A DNA stretch of 19,190 nt from an uncultured Clostridia bacterium (GTDB lineage: Bacteria; Bacillota; Clostridia; Peptostreptococcales; Anaerovoracaceae): positions 1 through 19,190 of the forward strand of contig CALBZG010000171.1 in NCBI GenBank assembly GCA_937889655.1, written 5' to 3'. Below the pieces are notes generated by a model that did no database searches, was not told the origin of the DNA, and saw nothing but the letters and a program-made list of their open reading frames with translations. A program made the translations under genes and the position numbers. Positions 13,340 to 19,190 of the stretch are shown piece by piece; positions within the stretch are counted from its first letter, which is position 1; every line of letters begins with the position of its first letter.

Positions 13340-14068
13340 ATGATCAGAAAAATTATTAAAATCGATGAAGGCAAATGCAATGGCTGCGGATTGTGCGCGG
13401 CTGCCTGTCATGAAGGCGCCATCGGCATGGTGGACGGAAAGGCGAAGCTTCTAAGAGAAGACTACTGCGACGGATTGGGCGATTGTCTGCCGGCATGTCC
13501 TACAGGGGCCATCACTTTCGAGGAAAGAGAAGCTCCGGCCTACGATGAGCAGGCCGTCCAAATGAATAAGCTCAAACACACGGAAGCGATGAACCTGCAG
13601 GGCGAGGCTCTACCGTGCGGTTGCCCGGGGACCCAGTCAAAGGCTATCCAGCGCAGGCAGGAGCCAGTCAGACAAGAAATGCAAGGATCTTGTTCCTGCG
13701 AAAGCCAGTTGAGCCAGTGGCCGGTACAGATCAAACTGGTGCCGATCAACGCTCCATACTTCAGTAATGCCCATCTTCTTGTGGCTGCAGACTGCACGGC
13801 TTTTGCCTATGGAGATTTCCACAACAAATTTATTAAAAACCGAGTCACCCTTGTAGGCTGCCCGAAGCTCGACAGCGGAGACTACAGCGAAAAACTGACA
13901 GAAATCCTCAGGAGCAATAATATTAAGAGCCTCACTATCGTGAGGATGGAAGTTCCTTGTTGCGGTGGACTGGAACATGCTGCGAAAATGGCGCTGCAAA
14001 ACAGCGGAAAAATGATCCCGTGGCAGGTTGTGACCATATCGACCAGTGGTGAAATCATCGAAGACTAG
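13340..14068 (+). CDS. Hcp-associated ferredoxin-like 4Fe-4S protein
   Basis: I place the start at ATG 13340 (MIRKIIKIDEGKCNGC), with GAGGGAG seven bases upstream; the frame continues upstream without a ribosome site. The 242-residue protein has a ferredoxin domain at about 1-60. The first cluster motif is complete (C13, C16, C19, C23). The second is C43-DGLGD-C49-LPA-C53-P, with leucine 46 where the middle cysteine is expected. A longer C-terminal part holds further cysteine motifs: C93/C95 (CGCPG), C118/C120, C174 (VGCPKLD) and C207-C208 (PCCGG). Proteins of this architecture occur beside hcp in Clostridia and probably pass electrons to Hcp. It is the first plus-strand gene after the Crp/Fnr operator, 127 bases before hcp. 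Confidence 0.87.
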   Translation: MIRKIIKIDEGKCNGCGLCAAACHEGAIGMVDGKAKLLREDYCDGLGDCLPACPTGAITFEEREAPAYDEQAVQMNKLKHTEAMNLQGEALPCGCPGTQSKAIQRRQEPVRQEMQGSCSCESQLSQWPVQIKLVPINAPYFSNAHLLVAADCTAFAYGDFHNKFIKNRVTLVGCPKLDSGDYSEKLTEILRSNNIKSLTIVRMEVPCCGGLEHAAKMALQNSGKMIPWQVVTISTSGEIIED

Positions 14069-14195
14069 GAATGGTGATCCTCAGAGGTTTCAGCACTGTC
14101 CGACAAAAGATAATAAGTGCGACAATCTATAAACTATAATCAATACTCAATTGTTAACGTTAAAATTTAAATATAATTATCACGGAGGTAATATT
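14069..14195 (+). other. Ferredoxin-hcp intergenic region
   Basis: No convincing terminator is seen, so read-through into hcp is likely. TATAAT occurs at 14135-14140 and 14172-14177 but without a good -35 at the right distance. A 10-base palindrome TTAACGTTAA (14154-14163) lies 32 bases before the hcp start and does not match the upstream operator. The ribosome site GGAGG is at 14184-14188. Confidence 0.4.
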
Positions 14196-15779
14196 ATGAA
14201 CATGTTTTGTTTTCAATGCGAACAAACTGCAGGTGGAAAAAGTTGTACAGGCAAAGCGGGAGTTTGCGGCAAGCAGGAAACCACATCCGATCTGCAGGAT
14301 CAACTGACAGGCGCACTGATCGGTCTGGCAAGAGCTGCTATTAAAAATTCGCCGACTGAGCGCACTGACAAATTGATGATCGAAGGTTTATTCACTACAG
14401 TAACGAATGTGAATTTTGATGACGAGTCCCTTAAAGCTCTGATAAATGCCGTTGAAGCGGAAAAGGCCACTATGTCCAGTGGTTGCAGCTGCTGCGGTTC
14501 CTGCGGCAGCACAGATGATTACGACATGAGTCAGCTTTGGAATGACAACGGGGATATTCGCTCTCTCAAATCGCTGATCTTGTTTGGTCTTCGCGGGGTC
14601 GGCGCTTATGCTTACCATGCCATGGTCCTCGGGTACACCGATGAAGCCGTAAATGATTTCCTCTACGAAGGAATGTATGCCATCGGCGAGGATTACAATA
14701 TGGATCAGCTCCTGCCGCTGGTTATGAAGGTCGGTGAGATCAACTTCAAATGCATGGAGCTTCTGGACAGGGCAAATACAGAAACATACGGCACACCGGT
14801 TCCAACTACCGTGCCTTTGACTGTGGAGAAGGGTCCTTTCATCGTCATTTCCGGTCATGATCTCAAGGATCTTCAGCTCCTTCTCGAACAAACAAAGGAT
14901 AAGGGGATCAACATTTATACCCATGGGGAAATGCTTCCTGCACATGCTTATCCTAAACTTAAAGCATATCCGCATCTCAAAGGAAATTTCGGTACAGCAT
15001 GGCAGAACCAGCAAAAGGAATTTGAAAACATTCCTGGTCCTGTTCTGTTTACAACGAACTGCCTGATGCCGCCTAAATCAAGCTATGCGGACAGAATTTT
15101 CACTACGGAGGTCGTATATTATCCTGAGATGGTCCATATCGGCGAGGATAAGGACTTCACACCAGTCATCAATAAAGCTCTTGAGCTCGGAGGATATAAA
15201 GAGGATACTGCTTTCACGGGTATCAACGGCGGAACTCAGGTCACCACAGGCTTTGGCCATGGAACAGTCCTTTCTGTCGCAGGTACGGTGATCGATGCTG
15301 TCAAAGCAGGAGCAATCAAACATTTCTTCCTGGTGGGCGGCTGCGACGGAGCAAAGACCGGGCGCAACTATTACACCGAGTTTGTTGAAAAATCGCCGGC
15401 AGATACCGTTATCCTTACTCTTGCCTGCGGCAAATACCGCTTCAACGATCTGGACCTTGGAACCATCGGCGGACTTCCTAGGATCATGGATATGGGCCAG
15501 TGCAATGACGCCTACAGCGCGATCAAAGTGGCCGTGGCTCTTTCTGAGGCTTTCGGCTGCACAGTCAATGAGCTGCCTCTCACCCTGGTTCTGTCCTGGT
15601 ACGAACAAAAGGCTGTATGCATCCTGCTGACGCTGCTCTATCTGGGAATCAAGAATATCTATCTGGGACCAACGCTTCCGGCCTTCGTATCGCCAAATGT
15701 TCTGAACTTCCTGGTAGAGAATTTCAACATTTCGCCGATCAGCACCGCTGAAGAAGATCTCAAAAAGATTCTTGGCTAA
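14196..15779 (+). CDS. hcp: Hydroxylamine reductase / hybrid cluster protein (class I)
   Basis: I place the start at ATG 14196 (MNMFCFQCEQTAGG) with GGAGG seven bases upstream, giving 527 residues. The N-terminal cluster cysteines are C5, C8, C17 and C24. All eight ligands of the hybrid 4Fe-2S-2O cluster can be aligned: H221, E245, C289, C383, C411, C436, E470 and K472. Their spacing matches the Desulfovibrio vulgaris protein (H244, E268, C312, C406, C434, C459, E494, K496) with an offset of 23-24. Hcp reduces nitric oxide (earlier described as hydroxylamine reductase) in the cytoplasm and protects anaerobes from nitrosative stress. An extra cysteine-rich stretch, CSCCGSC at 97-103, lies in the helical domain. 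The gene follows the ferredoxin-like gene and ends at a bidirectional terminator. Confidence 0.96.
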   Translation: MNMFCFQCEQTAGGKSCTGKAGVCGKQETTSDLQDQLTGALIGLARAAIKNSPTERTDKLMIEGLFTTVTNVNFDDESLKALINAVEAEKATMSSGCSCCGSCGSTDDYDMSQLWNDNGDIRSLKSLILFGLRGVGAYAYHAMVLGYTDEAVNDFLYEGMYAIGEDYNMDQLLPLVMKVGEINFKCMELLDRANTETYGTPVPTTVPLTVEKGPFIVISGHDLKDLQLLLEQTKDKGINIYTHGEMLPAHAYPKLKAYPHLKGNFGTAWQNQQKEFENIPGPVLFTTNCLMPPKSSYADRIFTTEVVYYPEMVHIGEDKDFTPVINKALELGGYKEDTAFTGINGGTQVTTGFGHGTVLSVAGTVIDAVKAGAIKHFFLVGGCDGAKTGRNYYTEFVEKSPADTVILTLACGKYRFNDLDLGTIGGLPRIMDMGQCNDAYSAIKVAVALSEAFGCTVNELPLTLVLSWYEQKAVCILLTLLYLGIKNIYLGPTLPAFVSPNVLNFLVENFNISPISTAEEDLKKILG

Positions 15780-15837
15780 ATAGAAACGGATACCTTAATC
15801 GACATGCTAACGACGTAAAAAACAGCTTAAACATATT

Positions 15838-15872
15838 AAAAAGCGGATGGACAATAAGCCCATCCGCTTTTT
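15838..15872. terminator. Bidirectional terminator between hcp and the amino acid permease
   Basis: A 13-bp stem (arms 15838-15850 and 15860-15872, core AAGCGGATGG/CCATCCGCTT) has a 9-base loop. It has T-runs on both strands (15868-15872 on plus, complement of 15838-15842 on minus). It lies between convergent genes, 58 bases past the hcp stop and 28 bases past the permease stop. Confidence 0.9.
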
Positions 15873-15900
15873 AATAGATTATGATTATTGGAAGTGGAAT

Positions 15901-17436
15901 TTACTTTTTCAGCGGAGGGAACTTCTCGTCGAAGAGAACTTCGTCAGCACCCAGCACTACATTGGTCCTGGTCTTTCCCAGTTTCTTCATGATCACATAA
16001 AGTATGATCGGAAGGAATATGGCTATCAGGGAAATAACGAATACTGCAACATCCTCAAATACACAGAGGATCATTGCGGCTATTTGAACAACGATTGCAA
16101 AGTAGCAAAGGCCAGGATACCACTTGGCTTTCGCCACAAGAACTTCATCCGGCATATACCCTCTCTCAATGAGCTTCCTTCTGAATATGGACTGGGAGAA
16201 GCAGATGCTGAGCCAGCAAAGGGTTCCGGTGAATCCTGATATTGCGATCATTTTGGCATAGAGCGGAAGACCGCCTTCGCCCCAAATCCCCAGATAATCC
16301 GATGCAAAACCGAGAAGGAAAACCAGCCAGCAAGGAATGATCGTGGCCACGGTCGCATTGTAAGGAACGTTGAATCTGTTTAAATTTGAAAGGAACTTTG
16401 GTGCAAGCCCTTCTACAGAAAGACCATACATCGAGCGGACAGTTCCATAGAATCCGGAGTTCGCGCAGGAAAATGCCGCTATAAGAACAACGACGGTGAA
16501 CAAGCCTGCGGCCCATTTTAATCCATATACTCCAAGAGTGTATGCGAAAATACTCTCATCCAGACTTGCTTCTGCATATGGAACGATCAGCGTCAGAACC
16601 AGAATAGGGATTATGTAGATCAAAATGATACGCCATGCTACCTTTCTGCATGCAGCTGGTACATTCTTGGCTGGATCCTGAGTCTCCGCAGCTGAAAGGC
16701 CGACGATCTCAGAGCCCTGGAAGTTGACCAGTGTCCAGATCATGTAAGTGATGATGATGAAGCCGCCGGCAGGGAACAGTTTGGATATCGCGCCGCCCTC
16801 ACCGCCCAAAAGAATCTGGAAGCCGATAGATCCGCTATCCTGAGTGTAAGGGTGGAGATTTCCACCGATGAATCCTAACCAGATCAGAAGTCCACAGAAC
16901 ACAAATAGAATGATTGCAAAAATCTTGATGATTGCCATGATGGATTCGATGTGGCCGAACCAAGTTACCTGATAGAGGTTGATTGCTGTTAACAGCCCCA
17001 GGGCGATGATGCCCCAGACAAATGTGCTCCACACTGGATTTTCAAATGGCAATTCCACGAAATAGTTCATGAACGTTCCCACAGCCAATGCTTCTGAAGG
17101 GATGTAAACCACCCAGTTCACCCAGAACGCCCAGCCGATACCTGCTGCTGCGGTGTCGCCAAGAAAATCACGAGCGTAGGATACGAATGAGCCTCTCCTC
17201 GGAATGTTGACGAGAATTTCCATAAATGATTGCATGACCCCGTAGATGACGATACCTGCAATAACATAACCGATTATTACAGCTCCGGGACCCATTTCAG
17301 AGAATGTAAGACCTAACCCCAAGAAATAACAGGATCCGATAATACCGCCAAGAGCGATCAATGATACATGCCATGGCCTTATGCCGCGGGCAAGTGTACG
17401 TTCGCTTTTCTCAGAGGTTCTTAATTCGTCCGTCAT
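15901..17436 (-). CDS. Amino acid permease, APC superfamily (AAT-like)
   Basis: The 511-residue protein has about 12 membrane helices and hydrophilic ends. The first helix carries the APC substrate loop, ALGGIIGSCYFLGLG (28-42), and the AAT-type motif GSEIVGLSAAETQDPAKNVP is at 241-260. It should import an amino acid by proton symport; the substrate cannot be told from sequence, though relatives include lysine and GABA permeases. The ATG has AAGGAGG six bases upstream and its own promoter at 17505-17533, so it is a single-gene unit. Convergent with hcp, it shares the terminator at 15838-15872. No sign of truncation. Confidence 0.9.
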   Translation of the reverse strand: MTDELRTSEKSERTLARGIRPWHVSLIALGGIIGSCYFLGLGLTFSEMGPGAVIIGYVIAGIVIYGVMQSFMEILVNIPRRGSFVSYARDFLGDTAAAGIGWAFWVNWVVYIPSEALAVGTFMNYFVELPFENPVWSTFVWGIIALGLLTAINLYQVTWFGHIESIMAIIKIFAIILFVFCGLLIWLGFIGGNLHPYTQDSGSIGFQILLGGEGGAISKLFPAGGFIIITYMIWTLVNFQGSEIVGLSAAETQDPAKNVPAACRKVAWRIILIYIIPILVLTLIVPYAEASLDESIFAYTLGVYGLKWAAGLFTVVVLIAAFSCANSGFYGTVRSMYGLSVEGLAPKFLSNLNRFNVPYNATVATIIPCWLVFLLGFASDYLGIWGEGGLPLYAKMIAISGFTGTLCWLSICFSQSIFRRKLIERGYMPDEVLVAKAKWYPGLCYFAIVVQIAAMILCVFEDVAVFVISLIAIFLPIILYVIMKKLGKTRTNVVLGADEVLFDEKFPPLKK

Positions 17437-17504
17437 AGTTTTCCTCCTTAAATTTGATGAATTTTTGTACCTAAAAATAATTGCGTATGCTTTTAAGCTA
17501 CTTC

Positions 17505-17533
17505 ATTTTTCCATAAAAGATTTTAAAAGTCAA
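17505..17533 (-). promoter_or_regulatory. Promoter of the amino acid permease
   Basis: On the minus strand -35 TTGACT (17533-17528) and -10 AAAAAT (17510-17505) preceded by an extended TGG have a 17-base spacer. Expected start is near 17498. Confidence 0.55.
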
Positions 17534-17662
17534 TTAATATACTCAAAATTGGGTTTACTCTGAATATTTCATTTGAAGGAGAAATCTTGCCTTTTGAAAG
17601 CCCTCTCCAAGAGGGTTGCTATTCCTTGTATCAAGCAAATTCAATGGTTTTAGCCTCTGTCC

Positions 17663-17704
17663 AAAAAAGGGAGATTCCGGCGAATTACAATGCGGAAACT
17701 CCCT
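17663..17704 (-). terminator. Rho-independent terminator after azlD
   Basis: A 12-bp stem with one mismatch (arms 17668-17679 and 17693-17704) and a 13-base loop is followed on the minus strand by six T (17668-17663). It lies 56 bases past the azlD stop. Confidence 0.8.
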
Positions 17705-17760
17705 GAAGACTCACGTGCCATAAAATTGGGCAACATAATAACATTTTTGAAGCAGACTTA

Positions 17761-18096
17761 TTAAGCAAAAATGGTACGAATCAGAACCATATAGCAGGCT
17801 GTTCCTAAAAAGATGCTGAGGAAGGGGTTTTTCTTCCATATATGCAGCCCCGTCACAACAAAAACAGAAAGCAATTCAGCGCCTCCGTAAGGAAAAGTTT
17901 TATAATCGATATTCCTGAGACAATATACCACCAGGATGATCATGATCGCCGCCGGTAGGACAGACCCCAGATACAAGGCTATGTCCGGTATTTTTTTTTT
18001 GCCTCCGAACATCAAGTAAGGGAGCCCTCTGATAAACCACGTCACCGCTGCCACTACACCGATGATCCCTGCGGTGAATAAGACTTCAGCCTGCAT
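17761..18096 (-). CDS. azlD: AzlD-type branched-chain amino acid exporter subunit
   Basis: The 111-residue protein has about four membrane helices (roughly 5-24, 40-60, 73-86 and 92-110) and the AzlD pattern FIRGLPYLMFG...IALYLGSVLPAAIM. With AzlC it forms a small two-component exporter of branched-chain or related amino acids. Two in-frame ATGs exist, at 18102 and 18096. The G-run ribosome site (18105-18110) is two bases from the first and eight from the second, so I chose 18096. It overlaps the azlC end by 11 bases, so translation is probably coupled. Confidence 0.87.
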   Translation of the reverse strand: MQAEVLFTAGIIGVVAAVTWFIRGLPYLMFGGKKKIPDIALYLGSVLPAAIMIILVVYCLRNIDYKTFPYGGAELLSVFVVTGLHIWKKNPFLSIFLGTACYMVLIRTIFA

Positions 18097-18787
18097 AATC
18101 ATCGCCCCCCTTTTTTATAGCAATCCGGTCCCTCATGATGACCAGGGCCACCATGCTGATGGACAACGCAGGCATAATGAATTTATCGGGCCCTAGTAAG
18201 AGATAAAAAATGACTGCCGATACAAGGCCGGTGATTGCAGGGATATGAGACCCGAAGCTGCGCCACTGGCTGACGACAACGGTCACAAAAAAAGCCGTAG
18301 CTGAAAAGTCGATGCCGGTCATATCATAAGGGATCATTTCTCCGGCCAACGCGCCAATAGCCGTGCTTGCTATCCAAAGAAGATGGCATGACAGCATAAC
18401 ATAGAAATCGACTTTTTCTTCCTTCGTATCAAGCGGATATTTCATCGAGCAAAGTATTGAATAGGTTTCATCGGTCATGGTAAAAACCATATACGGATAT
18501 TTCCATCCCATTTTCCGGAATTTCTCGACGAATCCGATTCCATAAAAAACATGCCGTCCATTGATAAATAGCGTCATCAGTGCCACGGTCAGAAGGGATG
18601 CGCCACCGCTCAGCAACGACACCATCACGATTTGCATGGAACCGGCATATATAATGACGCTGGAAAAAATGGTCCATAATGGCGAAAATCCGGCCTTATG
18701 CATTAATATGCCAAAAGCCAGACCAACAAAAACATATGAAAAGATTATGGGTACAATTTGCCTTAGAGCAAAGCGTAAAGATTTCAT
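18086..18787 (-). CDS. azlC: AzlC-type branched-chain amino acid exporter subunit
   Basis: The 233-residue membrane protein carries the AzlC motifs GFSPLWTIFSSVIIYAGSMQ (33-52), NGRHVFYG (76-83) and TDETYSI (105-111), with about six or seven helices. It is the larger subunit of the AzlCD exporter; the substrate class is inferred from the family. The ATG has AGGGGA five bases upstream. It starts 18 bases after the ROK kinase stop and overlaps azlD, so the three genes are probably one transcript. Confidence 0.92.
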   Translation of the reverse strand: MKSLRFALRQIVPIIFSYVFVGLAFGILMHKAGFSPLWTIFSSVIIYAGSMQIVMVSLLSGGASLLTVALMTLFINGRHVFYGIGFVEKFRKMGWKYPYMVFTMTDETYSILCSMKYPLDTKEEKVDFYVMLSCHLLWIASTAIGALAGEMIPYDMTGIDFSATAFFVTVVVSQWRSFGSHIPAITGLVSAVIFYLLLGPDKFIMPALSISMVALVIMRDRIAIKKGGDDYAG

Positions 18788-18805
18788 AAAAGGTCCCCTG
18801 TTTGA

Positions 18806-19190
18806 TTAAAATTCATTTCTATACAGCAGCGCTGCCCCGACCATGCCTGCTTTATTCCCCAGGAATGCAGGAACAATTTTATAGTTCGACTTGAAAAATG
18901 ATTTTTCCTTTACCGCCTTATTGAGGGGTCCATACAGGAAGTCTCCGGACTCTCCCACACCGCCTCCGATGGCAATGATTTCAGGGTCAAGAAGAGAAGT
19001 AATGGAAGTAATAGCCGCGCTAAGATTGTCAATAAATACTTCAAAAACGCCTTGTGCCAAAGGATCTCCCTGCTTTGCCGCATCGATCACAAGTTTTGCG
19101 TCAACATGGTCCTCCTGATCCTCTGCCATACGACGCAGCAAGATACCGCTGCCGCTGCGAAGGATCCGTTTCCCTTGTTCTGCAAGCCAG
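18806..19190 (-). CDS. ROK-family sugar kinase (glucokinase-like), C-terminal part
   Basis: The frame is open from the window edge to TAA at 18806, giving about 128 residues of the C-terminus; the true start lies outside. Features of ROK kinases are visible: LLDPEIIAIGGGVGESGDFLYGP, with the adenosine-contact glycines, and the tail VPAFLGNKAGMVGAALLY. It should phosphorylate glucose or a related sugar with ATP, but the sugar-binding and zinc motifs are outside the window, so fructokinase or N-acetylmannosamine kinase cannot be excluded. An internal TTG at 19141 is not the start, because conserved sequence continues upstream. Confidence 0.85.
   Translation of the reverse strand, partial: WLAEQGKRILRSGSGILLRRMAEDQEDHVDAKLVIDAAKQGDPLAQGVFEVFIDNLSAAITSITSLLDPEIIAIGGGVGESGDFLYGPLNKAVKEKSFFKSNYKIVPAFLGNKAGMVGAALLYRNEF

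Larger units (their letters stand above)
17437..17760 (-). other. 324-base intergenic region between azlD and the permease
   Basis: From right to left it holds the azlD terminator (17663-17704), a small hairpin CCCTC/GAGGG (17601-17615) without a proper T-run, the permease promoter (17505-17533) and a leader of about 62 bases. No open frame with a ribosome site was seen, and I could not recognise a T-box or riboswitch. Confidence 0.5.

Noticed and set aside
14154..14163. TTAACGTTAA as a second Crp/Fnr operator
   Set aside because: It does not share the TTGTA-N4-TACAA pattern and has no promoter at a matching distance; short AT-rich palindromes are common by chance.
14151..14195. Upstream extension of the hcp frame
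   Set aside because: The GGAGG ribosome site and the conserved MFCFQC start fix translation at 14196.
15847..16239. A 130-residue plus-strand frame beyond hcp
   Set aside because: It starts inside the bidirectional terminator and is antisense to the permease.
17601..17615. Hairpin CCCTC/GAGGG as a terminator or T-box part
   Set aside because: The stem is only five base pairs, has no proper T-run, and lies upstream of the predicted permease promoter; no T-box motifs were seen.
1..19190. CRISPR arrays, transposons, prophage or tRNA/rRNA genes
   Set aside because: No direct repeat arrays, transposase or integrase motifs, or RNA gene signatures were seen; the window reads as core chromosome.

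Overview
The window looks like chromosomal DNA of a strictly anaerobic, low-to-medium GC Bacillota (class Clostridia). The left two thirds carry the core block rpsF-ssb-rpsR / yybS-like-gdpP-rplI-dnaB-dnaD / walRK, which many Bacillota keep near the replication origin. Nearly every start has a strong GGAGG-type ribosome site. A hybrid-cluster protein with its own ferredoxin-like partner points to an anaerobe. The family-level placement (something like Anaerovoracaceae / Clostridiales Family XIII) is a guess from gene content only.

Layout, all on the minus strand unless stated. 1-398: 5' part of the walK sensor kinase, cut by the window edge. 412-1110: walR. 1160-4162: a 1000-residue, single-span envelope M23 peptidase with a very long charged cytoplasmic coiled coil. 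4184-5368: a DnaD-type primosome protein with a zinc module like the N-terminus of clostridial DnaC/DnaI loaders, but no AAA+ motor. 5368-6702: dnaB helicase. 6732-7175: rplI. 7172-8929: a GdpP-type c-di-AMP phosphodiesterase without membrane helices. 8946-9692: a short YybS/DUF2232 membrane protein. These eight genes run close together behind a good sigma-A promoter near 9767-9795. A second unit, rpsF-ssb-rpsR (10885 to 9914), has its own promoter and leader and ends in a strong terminator at 9858-9879. Upstream lies a stomatin/SPFH gene plus a small ribbon-helix-helix protein (12300 to 11068).

The middle (12511-15779) is a nitrosative/redox-stress module. A Crp/Fnr-family regulator is divergent from a plus-strand ferredoxin-like protein and the hybrid cluster protein Hcp. 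A perfect 14-bp palindrome sits between them and fits an operator by position. A bidirectional terminator separates hcp from a convergent amino acid permease (15901-17436). The right end holds azlD, azlC and the 3' part of a ROK-family sugar kinase, probably one transcript ending at a terminator at 17668-17704.

The most unusual items are: (1) the DnaD / DnaC-N-terminus fusion without ATPase, directly upstream of (2) the M23 peptidase whose roughly 560-residue coiled coil faces the cytoplasm, both within the dnaB-to-walRK operon; (3) the shortened DUF2232 protein followed by a GdpP with no membrane anchor; and (4) the Crp/Fnr - ferredoxin - hcp control region with one palindrome placed for opposite effects on two promoters. 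I found no CRISPR array, tRNA, rRNA, transposon or phage gene.
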